Assembly: GCA_013335535.1 (NCBI GenBank)
Contig: JAAXVL010000004.1
Span: 124,001 to 188,000 of the forward strand
Source: Azonexaceae bacterium
Lineage (GTDB): Bacteria; Pseudomonadota; Gammaproteobacteria; Burkholderiales; Rhodocyclaceae
Length of the DNA stretch: 64,000 nt
Direction of reading: 5' to 3'
In this document: positions 61,200-64,000 of the stretch, piece by piece
Layout: each line of letters begins with the position of its first letter
Numbering within the stretch: position 1 is the first letter of the stretch
Notes under the pieces: model-generated
The model's database searches: none
The model's input: the letters and a program-made list of their open reading frames with translations, nothing else
What the model was told of the DNA's origin: nothing
Program-made: the position numbers and the translations under genes

Positions 61200-62023
61200 G
61201 GCAGATCACCACGGCGGAAAATGAAGTAGCCGATGGTAGCACTGACAATGCCGAGCGCCGCCGGGTAGGCCAGCGCAAAAACCTTGTAGCCAGCCGTGCC
61301 GAACAGGTCGAGGATGACGTAGGCCGAGGGGCCGAGGACGATCAGTTGCGGGTCGAACAGCGCCAGTGCGGCGGTACGGAAGACCTGCAGCGGATTGGCC
61401 AGGGCCAGCGTGACGGCGAGTTCCGGTGCCACCTTGCCCTGGATCATGACGCCGAGCAGGATGAGGTCGAGGAAAAGCAGCAGGAAGAGCCAGACCATGA
61501 AGGCGGCGCCCTGCGCCATGTCGGTGGTGCGGGCGATAGCTGAGATGAGCATGCCGATGCCGAGGAAGCAGGCGGCCATGACGGCGAGCAGGGCGGTGTA
61601 GTAGCCGAACATGTCCCAAGGCACCTCGATGCCCTGGATGGTCGCCCAGACGACGGCGCCGAGCATGGCCAGGAAGACCGGAGCGAAGACGACGATGTAG
61701 CGGCCGACGATTTTGCCCCAGAACCACGCCGACAGCGATACCGGCAGGGAGAGCAGGTATTCGAAGACGCCGGCCTCGCGGTCGCCGGCCACCGAGCGCA
61801 CTGTTGTGATCAGCACGAAGATGGGCAGGATGGCCATGGTCAACTGGATGTAGGTGACAAGCAGGCGCGACAGGCCGATGAAGCCAAGGACGCGGGATTC
61901 GGTCAGGCCAAAGAGGAAGAGCAGGGCGACGATGCCGCCGAAGACCAGCGTGTAGATCTGGAACCAGCGGGCACGCAGGGATTCGACGATATCGAGTTTG
62001 GCGGTGAGCCACAGTTGTTTCAT
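61196..62023 (-). CDS. nosY: NosY-type ABC transporter permease
   Basis: A 275-aa integral membrane protein with six predicted helices. FALPVSxSAWFWGK-like segment (SLPVSLSAWFWGKIVG), GDREAGVFEYLLSLP and the C-terminal Phe-Gly-Thr-Ala region fit NosY. With NosF it forms the transporter needed to mature the copper sites of nitrous oxide reductase NosZ. It starts 3 bp after the nosL stop and overlaps the tlpA-like gene. Confidence 0.88.
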   Translation of the reverse strand: MKQLWLTAKLDIVESLRARWFQIYTLVFGGIVALLFLFGLTESRVLGFIGLSRLLVTYIQLTMAILPIFVLITTVRSVAGDREAGVFEYLLSLPVSLSAWFWGKIVGRYIVVFAPVFLAMLGAVVWATIQGIEVPWDMFGYYTALLAVMAACFLGIGMLISAIARTTDMAQGAAFMVWLFLLLFLDLILLGVMIQGKVAPELAVTLALANPLQVFRTAALALFDPQLIVLGPSAYVILDLFGTAGYKVFALAYPAALGIVSATIGYFIFRRGDLP

Positions 62024-62026
62024 TGC

Positions 62027-62518
62027 TTATTTACCCTTGGCCAGCGTGTGCTGGCGCATGTCGGTGAAATCGAGGCTGCCTGGCATCGGCATCGATACGG
62101 CAGCGAAGTTGTAGCCCATCGGCGAGGTCTTGGTGATGAACTGGGCGCGTTTCGGGTCGAGCCAGGTCATTTCTTCGCGGCTCTTGCTGTTGAAGTCGGC
62201 GATCCAGATGTGCGTGGCGGGGTCGGCCAGCCATGGGTATTTGTCGGCCTTTTCCTTGAGCCAGAAGGCAAGGCAGCCGGGGTCGTCGAACTTGAAAACG
62301 GTGTTGTCCGGTCCGCCGCGAATTTCACCGGCGAAGCGACGGTCCGAGATGACCATGCTGCAGCGTGCGCAAGTGTCGCGGTCCCACTTGATTTCGACCA
62401 TGCCGTCCGGCCAGCCGCCCTTGTTGCCGCAGCCTGACAGGGCAGCGGCGAGCGGCGTCAGAAGCAGGCTGCCGATGCCGGCACGAGCGAGGAAATCACG
62501 GCGATGCCGGTCGCACAT
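62027..62518 (-). CDS. nosL: NosL, copper chaperone lipoprotein
   Basis: A 163-aa protein. The N-terminus combines a twin-arginine motif (HRRDFLARAG) with a lipobox (LSGCGNK), so it is a membrane-anchored lipoprotein. The copper site is DTCARCSMVISD, followed by KFDDPGCLAFW. NosL delivers Cu(I) to NosZ. It sits between nosF (1-nt gap) and nosY. The family's usual Gly-Met is Ser-Met here, a minor variation. Confidence 0.9.
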   Translation of the reverse strand: MCDRHRRDFLARAGIGSLLLTPLAAALSGCGNKGGWPDGMVEIKWDRDTCARCSMVISDRRFAGEIRGGPDNTVFKFDDPGCLAFWLKEKADKYPWLADPATHIWIADFNSKSREEMTWLDPKRAQFITKTSPMGYNFAAVSMPMPGSLDFTDMRQHTLAKGK

Positions 62519-62519
62519 G

Positions 62520-63371
62520 CTAGTTCTCGGACAGCGAGAGGTCGCTGACCAGCGCCGTGTAACGGGAAATGATGCCGAGGAAGCGCAGGCGGTCGGGGCC
62601 GGCGATCTCGCCTTCCCAGATGCGGTTGTCGTCGCTGCTGGCGAATTTCCAGCCGTCGAGCGCTTTGGCGAAGGCCGGCTCGAAGCGGCTGAGGACGATG
62701 CGACAGGCCAGCCGGGCGGTCAGCGTCACGGCGTCGGCCACCTTGTCGTCGAGGACGACCTTGCCCATGTCCATTTCGATGACGCGATTGACCAGGGCCG
62801 AGACTTCGTCGAGACGGTGGCTCGAGATGATCATCGTCGCGTCGTCGAGCCGTTCGGCCAGCAGGTCGAAGAAGATCTTGCGCGCCTCGGGGTCGAGATT
62901 GGCCGCCGGCTCGTCCATGACCAGCACCTTGGCCTCGCGGCCGAGGGCGATGGCGATCAGGAGTTTCTGTTTCATGCCGCCGGACAGTCGCACGAACTGG
63001 CGGGAGAGGATTTCATCGATGTTCAGGCCAAGACGCGTGGCGATGGCGTGAATGCGCTGCGGATCGGTGCCGCACAGCGAGGCTGAGAAATTGATGAGCT
63101 GGCCGACCGGCATCTTGAGTGGCGGCGGCAACTGCGGCACGAAGCCGATGCTGCCGAGCACGGCGGTCCGGTTGTTGCGTGGGTCGAGGCCGTTGATGGC
63201 GACTTCGCCGTCGTGTGTGTATTCACCGAGCAGGCAGCGGATCAGCGTGGTCTTGCCGGCGCCGTTCGAGCCGATCAGGGCGACGCGCTCACCGATGCCG
63301 ATGTCGAGGCTGATGCCATCGAGGACCCGCGCCTTGCGGAAGGTCTTGGCAATATTCTTGAACTGGATCAT
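62520..63371 (-). CDS. nosF: NosF-type ABC transporter ATPase
   Basis: A 283-aa ABC ATPase with Walker A IGSNGAGKTTLIR, signature VRLSGGMKQKLL, Walker B VLVMDEPAANLD and the switch His in IISSHRLDEV. The C-terminal 70 residues are typical of NosF-like/CcmA-like proteins. First gene of nosF-nosL-nosY-tlpA. NosZ, NosD and NosR are not in the window. Confidence 0.9.
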   Translation of the reverse strand: MIQFKNIAKTFRKARVLDGISLDIGIGERVALIGSNGAGKTTLIRCLLGEYTHDGEVAINGLDPRNNRTAVLGSIGFVPQLPPPLKMPVGQLINFSASLCGTDPQRIHAIATRLGLNIDEILSRQFVRLSGGMKQKLLIAIALGREAKVLVMDEPAANLDPEARKIFFDLLAERLDDATMIISSHRLDEVSALVNRVIEMDMGKVVLDDKVADAVTLTARLACRIVLSRFEPAFAKALDGWKFASSDDNRIWEGEIAGPDRLRFLGIISRYTALVSDLSLSEN

Positions 63372-63565
63372 GACGGCGATTATAGGGAGGCCGCGGAGAT
63401 GATCGTTGAACCTGAATCAAAAAAACGGGCTGGTTGGGGACGGGAGAGGCTGTGAGCCTGGTTCGACAATTTATCTCAATCATTGTGTTAATTATTACTT
63501 TTGTCGTAATTGTGTGGTTTTGCGCCGTCTGGTATGGTTGTTTAAATTACTAAAAGTTCAAAAAT

Positions 63566-64000
63566 ATGAAAAATAATCAGCCGGTGTTTGATCGTGAATA
63601 TGCCATTCGGCCGGAGTGCAGCATCATCAGCAGGACCGACGAAAAAGGCTTCATAACTTACGTCAATGATGACTTTGTCGAAGCCTCCGGTTTTTGCCGC
63701 GAGGAGTTGATTGGTCATCCCCACAACATTGTTCGCCACCCGGACATGCCTGCCGAGGCATTTCGCGACATGTGGGCCACGCTCGAGCGGGGAAAACCGT
63801 GGGGCGGTGTTGTCAAGAACCGGCGCAAGGATGGCTGTTTCTACTGGGTCAAGGCGATGGCGACGCCGCTGGCATCCGGCGGCTACATGTCGGTGCGCAC
63901 GACGGCCAGTGCCGCTGATATTCGTGCCGCCAGCGCCTTGTATGAACAAATGCGCCGGGATTCGAGCTTGCGGCTCGAACAGGGGGGACTCCGCGGCGGC
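63566..64000 (+). CDS. Aer-like PAS domain protein (aerotaxis receptor), 3' end cut off
   Basis: The first 145 codons are present. A PAS domain spans residues 10-120 with the Aer-type pattern FITYVNDDFVEASGF, HNIVRHPDMPAEAFRDMW and VKNRRKDGCFYWVKA. In Aer this domain binds FAD and senses redox state. The receptor's membrane and signalling domains would lie beyond the window edge. ATG 63566 opens the frame after a 194-bp AT-rich gap shared with the divergent nosF operon. Confidence 0.82.
   Translation, partial: MKNNQPVFDREYAIRPECSIISRTDEKGFITYVNDDFVEASGFCREELIGHPHNIVRHPDMPAEAFRDMWATLERGKPWGGVVKNRRKDGCFYWVKAMATPLASGGYMSVRTTASAADIRAASALYEQMRRDSSLRLEQGGLRGG

Noticed and set aside
1..64000. tRNA or rRNA genes, insertion sequences
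   Set aside because: I saw no cloverleaf-like sequence with a T-loop, no rRNA segment and no transposase or terminal inverted repeats; the island does not use a tRNA as its right-hand target.

Overview
The window joins two unlike pieces of a betaproteobacterial chromosome, most likely from the Rhodocyclales (Dechloromonas/Azonexus-like). That placement is an inference from gene content: a SHP-DHC-cytochrome b operon, a nosFLY cluster, ppk, relA and very large multihaem cytochromes. I could not run a database search.

Region 1 (1 to about 19,316) is a visibly less GC-rich genomic island, cut off at the left edge of the window. From left to right it holds a single-chain restriction-modification enzyme (type ISP, partial), a secreted nuclease and several small unknown proteins. 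Next comes a plus-strand cluster of a DUF5131 (Gp37/Gp68) protein, a NADAR-family protein, a 77-aa protein, a family B DNA polymerase and a superfamily 3 (D5/P4-type) helicase. It is followed by an SOS cassette in which a zinc-ribbon protein, umuD and umuC diverge from an SRAP protein across a consensus LexA box. The last part holds a CoiA-like protein, two proteins of unknown function and a ComEC-like metallo-beta-lactamase-fold protein. The island ends inside comEC, exactly at the codons for the conserved Ile-Ser-Gly-Leu-His motif, so the comEC remnant (19,317-20,873) lacks its N-terminal part. No integrase or conjugation gene is visible; they may lie to the left.

Region 2 (about 20.9-41.1 kb) is ordinary core chromosome: two alpha/beta hydrolases, a hybrid sensor kinase, mtfA, an EamA transporter, relA, ppk, a menE-menF pair, a TlpA-like protein, a DUF6502-DUF5666 pair (the latter with a long Glu-Lys repeat tail), an Fe-S flavoprotein and a degenerate GGDEF protein.

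Region 3 (41.2-55 kb) is the most striking part. It encodes a membrane protein with paired transmembrane histidines (cytochrome b-like), a 24-haem cytochrome c, a 2,387-residue cytochrome with about 91 haem-binding motifs by hand count, an outer-membrane barrel protein with a TPR-like periplasmic part, and a CcmI-type haem-lyase subunit. Together they look like a route for electrons from the quinol pool through the periplasm to or across the outer membrane.

Region 4 (55-64 kb) contains the SHP/DHC/cytochrome b561 operon with its own QseBC-like two-component system and an 11-bp-phased operator, then an outer-membrane protein, a nosF-nosL-nosY-tlpA operon, and the start of an Aer-like PAS protein.

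A dispersed repeat of about 30 bp (consensus CCACGGTCAACCGGAAAA followed by GGCC and A tracts) occurs seven times between 29.8 and 61.2 kb and never in the island. Four copies lie in frame inside genes.
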